From assembly GCA_018613055.1 (NCBI GenBank), contig JAGGQZ010000017.1, forward strand, positions 62,001 through 126,000: 64,000 bases of DNA, in the 5' to 3' direction. Below are positions 47,858 through 55,910 of this stretch, piece after piece. Each line of letters opens with the position of its first letter. Position 1 is the first letter of the stretch. The notes under the pieces are model-generated. The model saw only the letters and a program-made list of their open reading frames with translations. It made no database searches and was not told the origin of the DNA. Both the position numbers and the translations under genes were made by a program. Source of the stretch: Chryseobacterium sp. ISL-80 (lineage in GTDB: Bacteria > Bacillota > Bacilli > Bacillales > Cytobacillaceae).

Positions 47858-48767
47858 GGGCTGGCCGGTTCACAATAACGATTCCGGCCACCACCAGGAC
47901 TAATCCGGCTATAACAAAATAATGGAGCGCTTCACCAAGGAGCATCGATGATAAAAGGACGCCGAATACCGGCACCATGAACAGGTATAATGATACTTTT
48001 CCAACCTGATTGTACTTCATGACATTGTTCCATAAGATGAATCCTGTAGCAGACAGGAAAGCCAGATAGATGAGCATCAACCCGGACTTGAGGTCAAAAT
48101 CGAATGGAACCAGTCCGACAGTGAAAGCACCGATCGCAATCAATCCCAAAGAACCAAGGATCATCTGGTAGGCCGTCAAGTAAATGACCTCCATTTTCGC
48201 ACTTCCCTGTTTTGCCAGGATATTGCCGTACGCACCAGCCAGCATCGCGCCCATAAGCAGGATTTCCCCGATGCCAAAGTGGATTTCATATTCACCATTT
48301 GGCCAGTTCGCAAAAATGACCCCAGTGAAGCCGATCATCAAACCGGCGACCTTCAAACGGCTCATCCTGTCGTCAGGATACAGGAAATGTGCCAGCAAGA
48401 TCTGGAAGAAGGACGTCGTGCCGGCGATAATCGATCCCTGGATCCCCGTTGAGTAGCTAAGTCCGATGTAAAACAGGACATATTGAAGGAATGTCTGAAA
48501 CAGACCTATTTTTAAAAGAGGCTTTGTCGTTTCTGTCCTGAATTTCATATTCCTTTTTAAAAACAGGAACAAAATCAGGATCAGCAGCCCCGCAAGCAGG
48601 AACCGGTAGCCCGCAAACAGCATTTGCTCGCCGATTTCATCCGGCTTGATGTCCAGGCTTGCGTAGCTCAATTTTATAAAAGGGAACGCACTTCCCCAGA
48701 GGAAGGTTGCCCCTGCTGCTGACACAACAATGCCAAGCGGATGGGTAAAAAAGTCTTTAGTTGTCAT
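47829..48767 (-). CDS. EamA/DMT family transporter
   Basis: A 312-residue permease with ten hydrophobic segments in two EamA repeats. The first repeat starts GIVVSAAGATFLWGSAFPFIK and the second contains GEILLMGAMLAGAYGNILAKQ. Helices such as PVFGVLLSSMLLGEALHYFVI carry the family's conserved Glu. The C-terminus is short and basic (NRPARKKNSLPAK). DMT transporters of this class export amino acids, nucleosides or toxins. It is monocistronic, divergent from the metal ATPase gene. AAGGAGA precedes ATG 48767. Substrate is not predictable. Confidence 0.92.
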   Translation of the reverse strand: MTTKDFFTHPLGIVVSAAGATFLWGSAFPFIKLSYASLDIKPDEIGEQMLFAGYRFLLAGLLILILFLFLKRNMKFRTETTKPLLKIGLFQTFLQYVLFYIGLSYSTGIQGSIIAGTTSFFQILLAHFLYPDDRMSRLKVAGLMIGFTGVIFANWPNGEYEIHFGIGEILLMGAMLAGAYGNILAKQGSAKMEVIYLTAYQMILGSLGLIAIGAFTVGLVPFDFDLKSGLMLIYLAFLSATGFILWNNVMKYNQVGKVSLYLFMVPVFGVLLSSMLLGEALHYFVIAGLVLVVAGIVIVNRPARKKNSLPAK

Positions 48768-48867
48768 CTATCTTTCTCCTTAGACTATCGCATAATTCTT
48801 TCAAAAGCATATAGTGTATGGTAACATAATAGTGAACACAATATGTATCTTTTGCTCTGGCTTTTTG

Positions 48868-48927
48868 CTGTCACCGTTCCGGTGGCAGCTTTCGTATTTT
48901 TTAAGGGTAATGATGGTGATTATTAAT
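48868..48927 (+). promoter_or_regulatory. Hairpin and Fur-superfamily-like palindrome ahead of the metal ATPase
   Basis: GCTGTCACC and GGTGGCAGC pair (one mismatch) around GTTCC at about 48868-48890. Further downstream, TAATGAT-N4-ATTATTA (48908-48925) is a near-palindrome 35 bases before the start codon. It recalls PerR/Zur/Fur-type boxes but does not fit the strict spacing of any, so the regulator is uncertain. B. subtilis zosA is PerR-controlled. Confidence 0.35.
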
Positions 48928-48959
48928 ATCAATTAGAGATGTCAAAGGAGGAGAAAAGG

Positions 48960-50879
48960 ATGGCACAGGGAGCTAATGCAATTGCGAAACAAAACAGTGT
49001 TCCAGAAGGGGATTTCATCGGAAAAATCAAGCCTCACGCAGAGCTGATTGCCGCCAGCATCAGCGGGGTCCTGATTGCGGCCGGCTGGATCCTAAGCAAA
49101 GGAGATTCACAGACAGCGTCGGTCATCGCTTTTATCCTGGCCTATGTAATCGGCGGCTTCGCCAAAGCGAAGGAAGGCATCGAAGCGACAATCGAAGAAA
49201 AAGAATTGAATGTTGAAATGCTGATGATTTTTGCAGCAATCGGCTCGGCCATCATTGGTTATTGGACAGAAGGCGCGATTTTGATTTTCATTTTTGCGAT
49301 GAGCGGAGCGCTTGAAACATATACGATGAACAAAAGCCATAAGGAAATCTCCTCATTGATGGAACTGCAGCCAGAGGAAGCATTGAGAATCACAAATGGT
49401 GTCGAAACGAAAGTTCATGTTTCCGAGCTGGAAATCGGCGATTTAATTTTAGTCAAACCGGGGGAAAGGATTCCCTCCGACGGCAAAATAGCCAGGGGCC
49501 AGACAACGATTGACCAGGCTGCGATCACCGGAGAATCCATCCCTGTATCAAAGGATGCCGGAGATGATGTTTTCGCAGGCACTGTAAACCTGACAGGTTC
49601 CCTGACAGTTGAAATTACCAAACCAAACGATGAAACACTATTCCAGAAGATCATCCAGCTTGTCCAGAATGCACAGAGCGAAAAATCCCCGTCACAGCTG
49701 TTCATTGAACGATTTGAAGGGACTTATGTAAAAGTCGTGCTCGCCGTCGTAGTGCTGATGATGTTTGTTCCCCACTTCCTGTTGGGATGGAGCTGGACAG
49801 AAACGTTTTACAGGGCGATGATCCTTCTGGTTGTCGCCTCGCCATGTGCCCTGGTAGCCTCAATCATGCCGGCCACGTTATCAGCGATTTCGAACGGGGC
49901 GAAGCATGGAATATTGTTCAAAGGCGGCGTCCACCTGGAGAATCTCAGCCACCTTAAAGCCATTGCCTTCGATAAAACAGGCACACTCACGAAGGGTAAA
50001 CCGGAAGTGACGGATGTGATCGTGGCTGACGGTCTGGACCGTGATGATGTTTTGCTTAAAGCCGCATCGATCGAGAGCCACTCCAACCATCCACTGGCAA
50101 ATGCGATCGTGAAATATGCGAGGGATGCTCTTGGCAGGGAGCTTGTGCATCCTGAAAGCATCGAGGATGTTTCCGGATGGGGCGTTAAAGCTCATTTCGA
50201 AAACGAAGATTGGAGGATCGGAAAAGCCGACTTTGTCGGCAGGCCTGCTGCTGAAGCCTTCTCTGGAGGCGCAGCAGTGCAACTTGCTTCCGAAGGCAAG
50301 ACTATCGTTTTCATTGAGCGGAACGGTTTGCTTGCCGGACTGATCGCCCTCAAGGATGTGGTCCGGGAAGAAACGAAACAGGCCATCGATTTGTTGAAAT
50401 CAGAAGGCATCTATACAGTCATGCTGACAGGCGACAGCAAAAATACCGCAAAAGCCATTGCTGCTGAGAGCCATGTCGAAGGCTATATCGCAGAATGCCT
50501 TCCGGAAACGAAAGTTCAGGAATTGAAGAAGCTGAAAGAAGACCACGGCCAGGTCGCCATGGTCGGAGATGGCATCAATGACGCGCCGGCGCTCGCAACA
50601 GCCAATGTCGGGATCGCCATGGGAGAAGGCTCAGATGTAGCTCTTGAAACAGCAGACGTCGTCCTGATGAAAAACGACCTGCCGAAAATCGCCGAAGCCA
50701 TCAACCTGTCGCGCCGGATGAACCGCATCGTCAAACAAAATATCGTGTTTTCGATTTTAGTGATCATGGTCCTGATCGCCTCGAACTTCCTGCAGTTCCT
50801 CGACCTGCCATACGGCGTCATCGGGCACGAAGGAAGCACGATCCTTGTTATATTGAATAGCTTGAGGTTGCTGAAATAA
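48960..50879 (+). CDS. Heavy-metal translocating P-type ATPase (ZosA/CadA-like)
   Basis: A 639-residue P1B-type ATPase without an N-terminal metal-binding HMA domain. Membrane helices frame the actuator domain with AAITGESIPVSKDAG (TGES) and the metal-site helix LLVVASPCALVASIMPAT (CPC-type Ser-Pro-Cys). The phosphorylation motif is IAFDKTGTLTKGKP, the nucleotide domain has ESHSNHPLANAI (HP locus), and the hinge has MVGDGINDAPALATANVGIAMG. Lack of HMA and overall length fit B. subtilis ZosA (YkvW), linked to zinc and peroxide resistance. ATG 48960 follows AAAGGAGGAG; an earlier ATG at 48939 overlaps that site. Zn/Cd/Co specificity is inference. Confidence 0.92.
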   Translation: MAQGANAIAKQNSVPEGDFIGKIKPHAELIAASISGVLIAAGWILSKGDSQTASVIAFILAYVIGGFAKAKEGIEATIEEKELNVEMLMIFAAIGSAIIGYWTEGAILIFIFAMSGALETYTMNKSHKEISSLMELQPEEALRITNGVETKVHVSELEIGDLILVKPGERIPSDGKIARGQTTIDQAAITGESIPVSKDAGDDVFAGTVNLTGSLTVEITKPNDETLFQKIIQLVQNAQSEKSPSQLFIERFEGTYVKVVLAVVVLMMFVPHFLLGWSWTETFYRAMILLVVASPCALVASIMPATLSAISNGAKHGILFKGGVHLENLSHLKAIAFDKTGTLTKGKPEVTDVIVADGLDRDDVLLKAASIESHSNHPLANAIVKYARDALGRELVHPESIEDVSGWGVKAHFENEDWRIGKADFVGRPAAEAFSGGAAVQLASEGKTIVFIERNGLLAGLIALKDVVREETKQAIDLLKSEGIYTVMLTGDSKNTAKAIAAESHVEGYIAECLPETKVQELKKLKEDHGQVAMVGDGINDAPALATANVGIAMGEGSDVALETADVVLMKNDLPKIAEAINLSRRMNRIVKQNIVFSILVIMVLIASNFLQFLDLPYGVIGHEGSTILVILNSLRLLK

Positions 50880-50884
50880 AGATG

Positions 50885-50923
50885 ACTCCCGCTCGGATTT
50901 CGGATCCGGCGGGAGTTTTTTTG
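50885..50923 (+). terminator. Terminator of the metal ATPase gene
   Basis: ACTCCCGC and GCGGGAGT pair perfectly around a 14-base region with extra internal pairing, followed by a run of T. Confidence 0.93.
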
Positions 50924-50934
50924 ATGTCTTGTTA

Positions 50935-51156
50935 TGTAATGGACACTTTTCTGTGCATTTCATCGATTTCTGTTCATCATCACCCTTATTGACGGACACT
51001 TTCTTATGCATTTCTTCCATTTTTGTCCGTCATCGCCCTTATGACGGACACTTTTCCTTTCGTTTCTTCGATTTCTGTCCGTCATCACCCTCGTGACGGA
51101 CACTTTTCCTTGGGTATCATCGATTTCTGTCCGTCATCGCCTTCATGATGGACACT
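50935..51156. repeat. Tandem hairpin array, family A, copy 2 (52-bp period)
   Basis: TGTCCGTCAT-type starts at 50971, 51024, 51076 and 51128 give spacings of 53, 52 and 52 bp, with half units at both ends. Each unit is a TGTCCGTCATC/ATGACGGACA hairpin followed by CTTTTCCTT-like spacer. It is the same family as 3878-4133, 47 kb away, and again lies between convergent genes. Confidence 0.9.
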
Positions 51157-51208
51157 ATCCCCGAAACTCGATCTCCTGCTGTCGATCATTCTCGATTTCC
51201 ACCCAAAG

Positions 51209-51237
51209 GTAAAGCGCCCTCCGATTGGGGGCGCTTG
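51209..51237 (-). terminator. Terminator of the 34-residue protein gene
   Basis: AAGCGCCC and GGGCGCTT pair perfectly around a short loop containing CCGATT. On the minus strand TACCTTTGGG follows; the U-run is weak. Confidence 0.7.
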
Positions 51238-51240
51238 TTG

Positions 51241-51345
51241 TTAGTGATATCCGTTGGATCCGTTTGCTGAGCCTGATGTTTTTTGGCTGTGGTTGCTTTT
51301 GCCTTTTTGCTTGGTGCTTCCGTCTTTTTTCGTCTTCTTTGTCAT
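51241..51345 (-). CDS. Small Lys/Ser/Gly-rich protein (34 residues)
   Basis: ATG 51345 follows AGGGGGAATTCAGG. The 34 residues begin MTKKTKKDGSTKQKGKSNHS and end in a Gly/Ser/Asn tail ending GYH. The protein is strongly basic and hydrophilic, with a hairpin terminator right after the stop. This resembles the small basic spore-associated proteins of Bacillaceae, but I cannot assign it to a named family. It is too short for common ORF cutoffs. It lies in the gap between YihY and the metal ATPase. Confidence 0.65.
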   Translation of the reverse strand: MTKKTKKDGSTKQKGKSNHSQKTSGSANGSNGYH

Positions 51346-51444
51346 CCTGAATTCCCCCTGTTATAAAAAGTGAGGAGCATGCCTCTTCTTTATCCTTTAC
51401 TAAAACTGCGAACGTTACAGAGGTAATTTCAGGAGTCAATGACA

Positions 51445-52260
51445 TTAGCAGCCGGCTTTCTTTTCACTAAAATAGGCATTGATCTCCCCGCCAATGATAA
51501 TGATATATGCTGACAAATAGAGCCAGATCATCAGGACGATGATCGCCCCGATGCTTCCGTACGTAGCGGTGTAGGAAGCGAAGTTGCTGACATAGTAGGA
51601 GAATCCAAGTGATACGAGCACCCATCCACCAGTCGCAAAAACGGATCCAGGCAATCCGCTTATGCAGGTCAGCTTTTTATTTGGTGCGATCCAGTACAAC
51701 CCGAGAAAAACAATAAAAAGGATCAAGATACTGATCAGCCATCGTAACATATTCCAGACGTAGACGAATTCTTCCTTCAGACCGAAATTCGCAAACAGCC
51801 AGCTGCCGATCTCTTTTCCGAATACCGGCAAAAGCAGCGCGACGAGGAAAACAAAAATCATTCCGAACGTCAAAAAAATGGCCATTAACCGGCTGACAAT
51901 AAATGATCTTGTTTCCTCTACCCGATAGGCTCGGTTAAAGGCCCTTACAATTGCATTGATTCCATTGGAAGCAGACCAAATAGTCGCGAGCAATCCGAAA
52001 GACAACAACTTTCCGTCTTTTTTCATGATATCCTCAAGGCTGTTTTTGATCAGGTCCATCGATTCACCTGGAGCATAATCATCAAAAAAACCGAGGATAT
52101 CCATTTCAGAGATTGGCAAATATGGAACCAATGTGACCAGAAAGATCAAAAGCGGAAACAAGGAAAGCAAAAAAAAGTACGCAAGCTGAGCAGCAAGTGC
52201 CGGAACATCGTCCTCCTGTATCCTGTGCCACATTTGCCTGAAAAATGATATATCAATCAT
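51445..52260 (-). CDS. YihY/virulence factor BrkB family protein
   Basis: A 271-residue inner-membrane protein with six hydrophobic segments. The family opening DDVPALAAQLAYFFLLSLFPLLIFLVTL is followed by LLSFGLLATIWSASNGINAIVRAFNRAYRVEETRSF, the defining YihY/BrkB block. Near the end is GSIGAIIVLMIWLYLSAYIIIIGGEINAYF. Once misnamed RNase BN, the family is now regarded as membrane proteins of uncertain transport or structural role. It lies 52 bases downstream of a small YtxH gene on the same strand, so they may be cotranscribed. Confidence 0.93.
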   Translation of the reverse strand: MIDISFFRQMWHRIQEDDVPALAAQLAYFFLLSLFPLLIFLVTLVPYLPISEMDILGFFDDYAPGESMDLIKNSLEDIMKKDGKLLSFGLLATIWSASNGINAIVRAFNRAYRVEETRSFIVSRLMAIFLTFGMIFVFLVALLLPVFGKEIGSWLFANFGLKEEFVYVWNMLRWLISILILFIVFLGLYWIAPNKKLTCISGLPGSVFATGGWVLVSLGFSYYVSNFASYTATYGSIGAIIVLMIWLYLSAYIIIIGGEINAYFSEKKAGC

Positions 52261-52312
52261 TGATTCACCTCTTTTTTGGCTTCCGTGCTCCAGCTACTGA
52301 TCAGCCTATCCA

Positions 52313-52675
52313 TCATTCTTGTCCATCTATATGCTGCTTTGTATCTCCTGATGCTGCTATTTTCCTCAATGACTCTTTTGTCCCTTTTACCAATTCGGTA
52401 ATCTGGGGCGGCACATCCTTAATCTCTTCGACCTTTTCCGTTATAAAGGCGACGTCCTCTGTTACTTGTTCCACTGTTGTCCGGACTTTATTCACTGTTT
52501 CTTTCATATCTTCAATGAATTCATTTGGATGTTTAACAACATAAGTAACTCCGCTCGATACCTTGCTGAAATCCTCCTTTACCGCCTGGCGCGTTGATTT
52601 TTCCAGAAGGCTGACCGCCCCCCCGGCTAATGCACCTAAAAACATACCCATCCAAAACTTATTCGAACTGCCCAT
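52313..52675 (-). CDS. YtxH-like membrane-associated protein
   Basis: A 120-residue protein. The N-terminal glycine-rich hydrophobic helix FWMGMFLGALAGGAVSLLEK is the YtxH signature. The rest is a long amphipathic, charged helix (VKHPNEFIEDMKETVNKVRT, TEDVAFITEKVEEIKDVPPQ) likely to form a coiled coil at the membrane. ATG 52675 follows AGGAGGAG by a few bases; an 18-codon longer frame is unsupported. Such proteins are general stress proteins in Bacillus. It precedes the YihY gene by 52 bases, suggesting a small envelope operon. The function is unknown. Confidence 0.85.
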   Translation of the reverse strand: MGSSNKFWMGMFLGALAGGAVSLLEKSTRQAVKEDFSKVSSGVTYVVKHPNEFIEDMKETVNKVRTTVEQVTEDVAFITEKVEEIKDVPPQITELVKGTKESLRKIAASGDTKQHIDGQE

Positions 52676-52883
52676 TTTTCTCCTCCTAATATCTTGCATC
52701 TGATTTTGCAGACCATACTTGCCTGCCACCTACCTAACATTTTCCACGATAGACATCACTTCATGCAAGCTCACAGAAAAAAATTTCAAATAATCCTGAA
52801 AAGGTATAACTTTTTAAAGACCGTCAAACGCCTTTGGAACAGGGATACAGCTGTAATTCAAAGATTTACCTGATGGATATCGC

Positions 52884-52912
52884 TTGACTCAAGATAATTA
52901 TCAGAATATTCT
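52884..52912 (+). promoter_or_regulatory. Promoter of the AGCS symporter gene
   Basis: TTGACT (52884-52889), a 17-base spacer and TATTCT (52907-52912) make a good sigma-A promoter 43 bases before the start codon. Two copies of AAGATAATTAT (52891 and 52933) flank it and could be an operator. Confidence 0.6.
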
Positions 52913-52955
52913 TGTTAGAGAACATTTTCTTAAGATAATTATAAGGGGGCGCACT

Positions 52956-54311
52956 ATGACATTTGAAGATTGGATTGGAAAAATTAGCGGCTGGGTTTGG
53001 GGTCCCCCTCTCCTGATTTTGCTTGTCGGGACTGGAATCTACCTGACCATCCGCATTGGCTTTCTGCAGATGAGGCTGCTGCCTTACTCACTTAAGCTTG
53101 CTTTTTCGAAAAAACAGGATCAGCGGTCTGACGGGGATATTTCTCATTTTCAGGCTTTGATGACGGCACTTGCCGCGACAGTCGGTACTGGTAATATTGC
53201 CGGCGTCGCAACGGCGATTTTCACAGGCGGACCTGGCGCCGTGTTCTGGATGTGGATTACGGCCTTTTTCGGAATGGCCACAAAATATGCGGAAGCTGTT
53301 TTGGCTGTTAAATACCGTGTTGAGGACAAGGATGGCGAGATGTCCGGCGGTCCGATGTATTATCTTGAACGTGGTCTTGGGCAAAAATGGCTCGGCGTTT
53401 TATTTGCTCTATTTGGCGCGATTGCAGCTTTTGGAATCGGAAACCTGGTTCAGTCGAATTCAGTAGCCAGCGTCGTACAGTCGACCTTTTCAGTGCCTAC
53501 GTGGATTACAGGTCTAGTCTTGACGATCTTTACTGCTCTTGTCCTGATTGGCGGCATCAAGAGCATCGGGAAGGTGACAGCCCTGTTTGTACCTGTGATG
53601 GCAGGGTTCTACCTCATCGCGGGTCTTGTCGTCATGATCATGAACTTTGATCTTGTACCGGCCGCTATTGGACTTATTTTTACAGATGCATTCACAGGGG
53701 AAGCCGTTGCCGGCGGTGCCCTCGGAACTGTCATTCGGATGGGCGTTGCCCGCGGTGTATTCTCGAACGAAGCTGGTCTTGGTTCCGCACCGATCGCTGC
53801 AGCTGCAGCCAAGACGGATTTGCCTGGGCGCCAGGCACTTGTATCGATGACCCAGGTGTTCATCGATACAATCGTCATCTGCTCAATCACGGGAATCACC
53901 ATCGTCATGGGCGGCTTGTATACGGGCGATACGACGGCAGCTGACCTGACCTCAGCTACCTTTGACAAGTTCCTTGGCCAGTCAGGTTCTGTAATTGTGG
54001 CGATTGGGCTGTTGTTCTTCGCTTCATCAACAATCATCGGCTGGTCTTATTATGGGGAAAAATGCTTCTCCTATCTCTTCAGCAAAAATGTTATTTTGTA
54101 CTACCGCATCGCATTTGTCGCTGCTGTGTTCGTCGGCGCGATTTCCCAGCTTGAAATCGTTTGGGGTGTCGCCGATGTGATGAATGGCCTGATGGCCTTC
54201 CCGAACCTGATTGGACTCCTTGGATTGTCCGGCGTTGTTGTCGTTGAAACAAGGAAAATATTGAACACGATCAAGGAAGAGAAAAACGAGGAAAAATCGT
54301 TAAGTGCGTAA
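52956..54311 (+). CDS. Sodium:alanine symporter (AGCS family)
   Basis: A 451-residue symporter with about ten to eleven helices. The AGCS hallmarks are FQALMTALAATVGTGNIAGV near residue 70, GGPGAVFWMWITAFFGMATKY, MSGGPMYYLERGLG and GVARGVFSNEAGLGSAPIAA (the NEAGLGSAP signature). It takes up alanine or glycine with Na+ (or H+). ATG 52956 follows AAGGGGG; the longer frame from 52884 overlaps the promoter and is rejected. It is monocistronic with its own promoter and a terminator at 54316. Bacillus homologues include AlsT, YflA and YrbD. Confidence 0.93.
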   Translation: MTFEDWIGKISGWVWGPPLLILLVGTGIYLTIRIGFLQMRLLPYSLKLAFSKKQDQRSDGDISHFQALMTALAATVGTGNIAGVATAIFTGGPGAVFWMWITAFFGMATKYAEAVLAVKYRVEDKDGEMSGGPMYYLERGLGQKWLGVLFALFGAIAAFGIGNLVQSNSVASVVQSTFSVPTWITGLVLTIFTALVLIGGIKSIGKVTALFVPVMAGFYLIAGLVVMIMNFDLVPAAIGLIFTDAFTGEAVAGGALGTVIRMGVARGVFSNEAGLGSAPIAAAAAKTDLPGRQALVSMTQVFIDTIVICSITGITIVMGGLYTGDTTAADLTSATFDKFLGQSGSVIVAIGLLFFASSTIIGWSYYGEKCFSYLFSKNVILYYRIAFVAAVFVGAISQLEIVWGVADVMNGLMAFPNLIGLLGLSGVVVVETRKILNTIKEEKNEEKSLSA

Positions 54312-54315
54312 TGAT

Positions 54316-54343
54316 AAATCCGGTGTCAACTGGCGCCGGATTT
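54316..54343 (+). terminator. Hairpin after the AGCS gene
   Basis: AAATCCGG (54316-54323) and CCGGATTT (54336-54343) pair perfectly around TGTCAACTGGCG. The T-run comes about 10 bases later (ACTTTTTTT). Confidence 0.75.
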
Positions 54344-54397
54344 GTAATTGACTTTTTTTAACGGACATGGAAAGATGGTTGTACAACCATTGAAAGG

Positions 54398-54631
54398 ATG
54401 AACGGAGTGGACTTAACAAAAAATTCCCCTGAAAACGTTGATTACATGATTGAAAAAATCAAGGAAAAATTGAATGTCATGAACCTCGGTGCAATCAAGT
54501 CGACACATTTTGACGGCGAGATGTATGAAGAACTGAAGGAAATCTATGATATGATTATGCGGAAAAACACCTTCAGCCCGAATGAAATGCAGGCAATCGC
54601 CGAAGAGTTAGGCAACTTGAGAAAACAGTAA
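54398..54631 (+). CDS. DUF1128 family protein (YfkK-like)
   Basis: A 77-residue cytoplasmic protein: ENVDYMIEKIKEKLNVMNLG, then MYEELKEIYDMIMRKNTFSP and NEMQAIAEELGNLRKQ. These blocks match the DUF1128 family (B. subtilis YfkK) over its whole length. Its role is unknown. The start is ambiguous: ATG 54398 directly follows GAAAGG, while GTG 54407 has that site about 9 bases upstream. It is followed by its own terminator. Its presence near yfkD- and yfkE-like genes suggests remnants of yfk-region order. Confidence 0.9.
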   Translation: MNGVDLTKNSPENVDYMIEKIKEKLNVMNLGAIKSTHFDGEMYEELKEIYDMIMRKNTFSPNEMQAIAEELGNLRKQ

Positions 54632-54638
54632 TTGGAGC

Positions 54639-54671
54639 AGGCACTGGCTATGAAACGGTGCCTGTTTTTTT
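54639..54671 (+). terminator. Terminator of the DUF1128 gene
   Basis: CAGGCACTG and CGGTGCCTG pair with one wobble around GCTATGAAA and are followed by TTTTTTTAT. Confidence 0.9.
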
Positions 54672-54761
54672 ATTCTGAGAAAAATGTCAAAACTTTTTTG
54701 TTTCCACTGCGCATATATTGTTATACGATAGTGTTATTACTTTTCAAGGGGAGTGAGAACC

Positions 54762-55076
54762 GTGAAAAAGCTGACTATGTCCGCGCTCAGCCTGTTTATC
54801 CTGTTTTTACTTGCTCACGGAACCCTTCCTGCACAAAAAAACCTAGCAGTAGACGCCAAATCAAAAGTCACTCTTCCCATGGAACAAGTCCATGAACAAC
54901 TGCCAGGTCCTGATTTGGATGATAAAAAAGTCCTTTTCATCCTGAATGTATTCGTTCTTATTATTTCAACTATCACTTTCACACAAATTAATCACTGGGT
55001 AACAAAATTCGGAAGCCAATTTTCATTCTTGACGGCAGTCTTTTTCCAATCGAATTATGTGATTAAGTCTCCTTGA
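54762..55076 (+). CDS. Small exported/membrane protein, unknown
   Basis: A 104-residue protein starting at GTG 54762, with AAGGGGAG about 8 bases upstream. A signal-like segment (KKLTMSALSLFILFLLAHGT) leads to an extracytoplasmic stretch with QKNLAVDAKSKVTLPMEQVH. A second hydrophobic helix (KVLFILNVFVLIISTITF) follows, then a polar end. I recognise no family. It is followed 32 bases later by a 38-residue membrane protein, probably in the same transcript. The pair sits between yfkK and the selenate reductase-like cluster, reading toward it. Confidence 0.7.
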   Translation: MKKLTMSALSLFILFLLAHGTLPAQKNLAVDAKSKVTLPMEQVHEQLPGPDLDDKKVLFILNVFVLIISTITFTQINHWVTKFGSQFSFLTAVFFQSNYVIKSP

Positions 55077-55108
55077 TGACCAAATTAAAAAATCAAGGAG
55101 GAATGGAT

Positions 55109-55225
55109 ATGTGGTTTCGATTTTTAATGATTGGGTTCTTTTCCCTGACAGCGTTCAGCTTCATGTTTTATCAGGGTGTTGAATTTTATCAAGCATTCAT
55201 AGATTTGTTCAAACAGAATAAGTAA
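55109..55225 (+). CDS. Single-helix small membrane protein (38 residues)
   Basis: ATG 55109 has AAGGAGG (55095-55101) 7 bases upstream, a strong site. The protein starts MWFRFLMIGFFSLTAFSFMF, a single transmembrane helix, and ends with an amphipathic tail YQGVEFYQAFIDLFKQNK. A bidirectional terminator follows the stop within 15 bases. I recognise no family. Strong translation signals and a terminator argue it is real despite its size. It is likely cotranscribed with the preceding small exported protein. Confidence 0.7.
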   Translation: MWFRFLMIGFFSLTAFSFMFYQGVEFYQAFIDLFKQNK

Positions 55226-55238
55226 ATATTCGATATAA

Positions 55239-55271
55239 GGAAACGGTCCCCCATTTGGAGGACCGTTTCTT
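55239..55271. terminator. Bidirectional terminator
   Basis: GAAACGGTCC and GGACCGTTTC pair perfectly around CCCATTTGGA. It closes both the small-protein unit and the minus-strand respiratory operon. Confidence 0.9.
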
Positions 55272-55274
55272 CGT

Positions 55275-55859
55275 TTATGCTGCCTCCACCCAGTCTTCAC
55301 TCATCACTTCTGCATAAAAGCTGAGGAACTCCTTAAAGAATGGAAGGGTAATTTTCATTTCTGCGTTGTCGAGCAATGGCTTCAAGACTGGCTTGATGAA
55401 TCTGGCCAGCATCTCTGCTTCTATTTCTTCAAGCTGCTGCAGGTAATCCTGGTTACCTTCTTGCTCTGCCTTGATTTCTCCCTGTAAAATCGAGCTCATG
55501 AATGCGGTCATGCTGCCGAAGTGATCTGGCAGCCGATCCTGCTCGAGCGGGAAGTAAAAGGCTGTTCTTTCATAAATGCCAATCAAGCACAGAAGGTCAT
55601 GCCTGCGGGCTTCTTCATCTTCAGTTTTTTTTGTATACGATGAAAAATAAGGGGAGACAAAGTGATCTCCCGGTATGAAAAAGTGATTGTCATACCAGAG
55701 CTGCACTTCATCCCGATTGTACAGGGAATGAAATGAGAGCTCCTTACGCATTCCTTCAGGAACATCATTCATGAATGCTTCATAGGTATCCCAGTCCCCA
55801 AGCCAGATGCTTGTCATGATATTCGCAATCGCCAGCTTTCCATATCGTTCTTCCATCAT
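55275..55859 (-). CDS. TorD/DmsD-family molecular chaperone
   Basis: A 194-residue all-helical protein with the TorD-like pattern: an N-terminal helix bundle (IANIMTSIWLGDWDTYEAF), FHSLYNRDEVQLWYDNHFFIPGDHFVSPYFSSY, where VSPYFSSY corresponds to the conserved hinge-proximal E/PxD-like surface, and C-terminal helices ending LPFFKEFLSFYAEVM. TorD-family proteins bind the twin-arginine leader of a Mo enzyme, help insert the cofactor and prevent premature export. It is the last gene of the tatA-srdBCA-like operon, 52 bases after the catalytic subunit, which has such a leader. ATG 55859 or 55856 are both possible starts behind GGTGGAG. Confidence 0.88.
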   Translation of the reverse strand: MMEERYGKLAIANIMTSIWLGDWDTYEAFMNDVPEGMRKELSFHSLYNRDEVQLWYDNHFFIPGDHFVSPYFSSYTKKTEDEEARRHDLLCLIGIYERTAFYFPLEQDRLPDHFGSMTAFMSSILQGEIKAEQEGNQDYLQQLEEIEAEMLARFIKPVLKPLLDNAEMKITLPFFKEFLSFYAEVMSEDWVEAA

Positions 55860-55910
55860 TGTCTCCACCTTTACTTTAAAAGAAATTTCAGGGCTACCAC
55901 CCCAATAATA

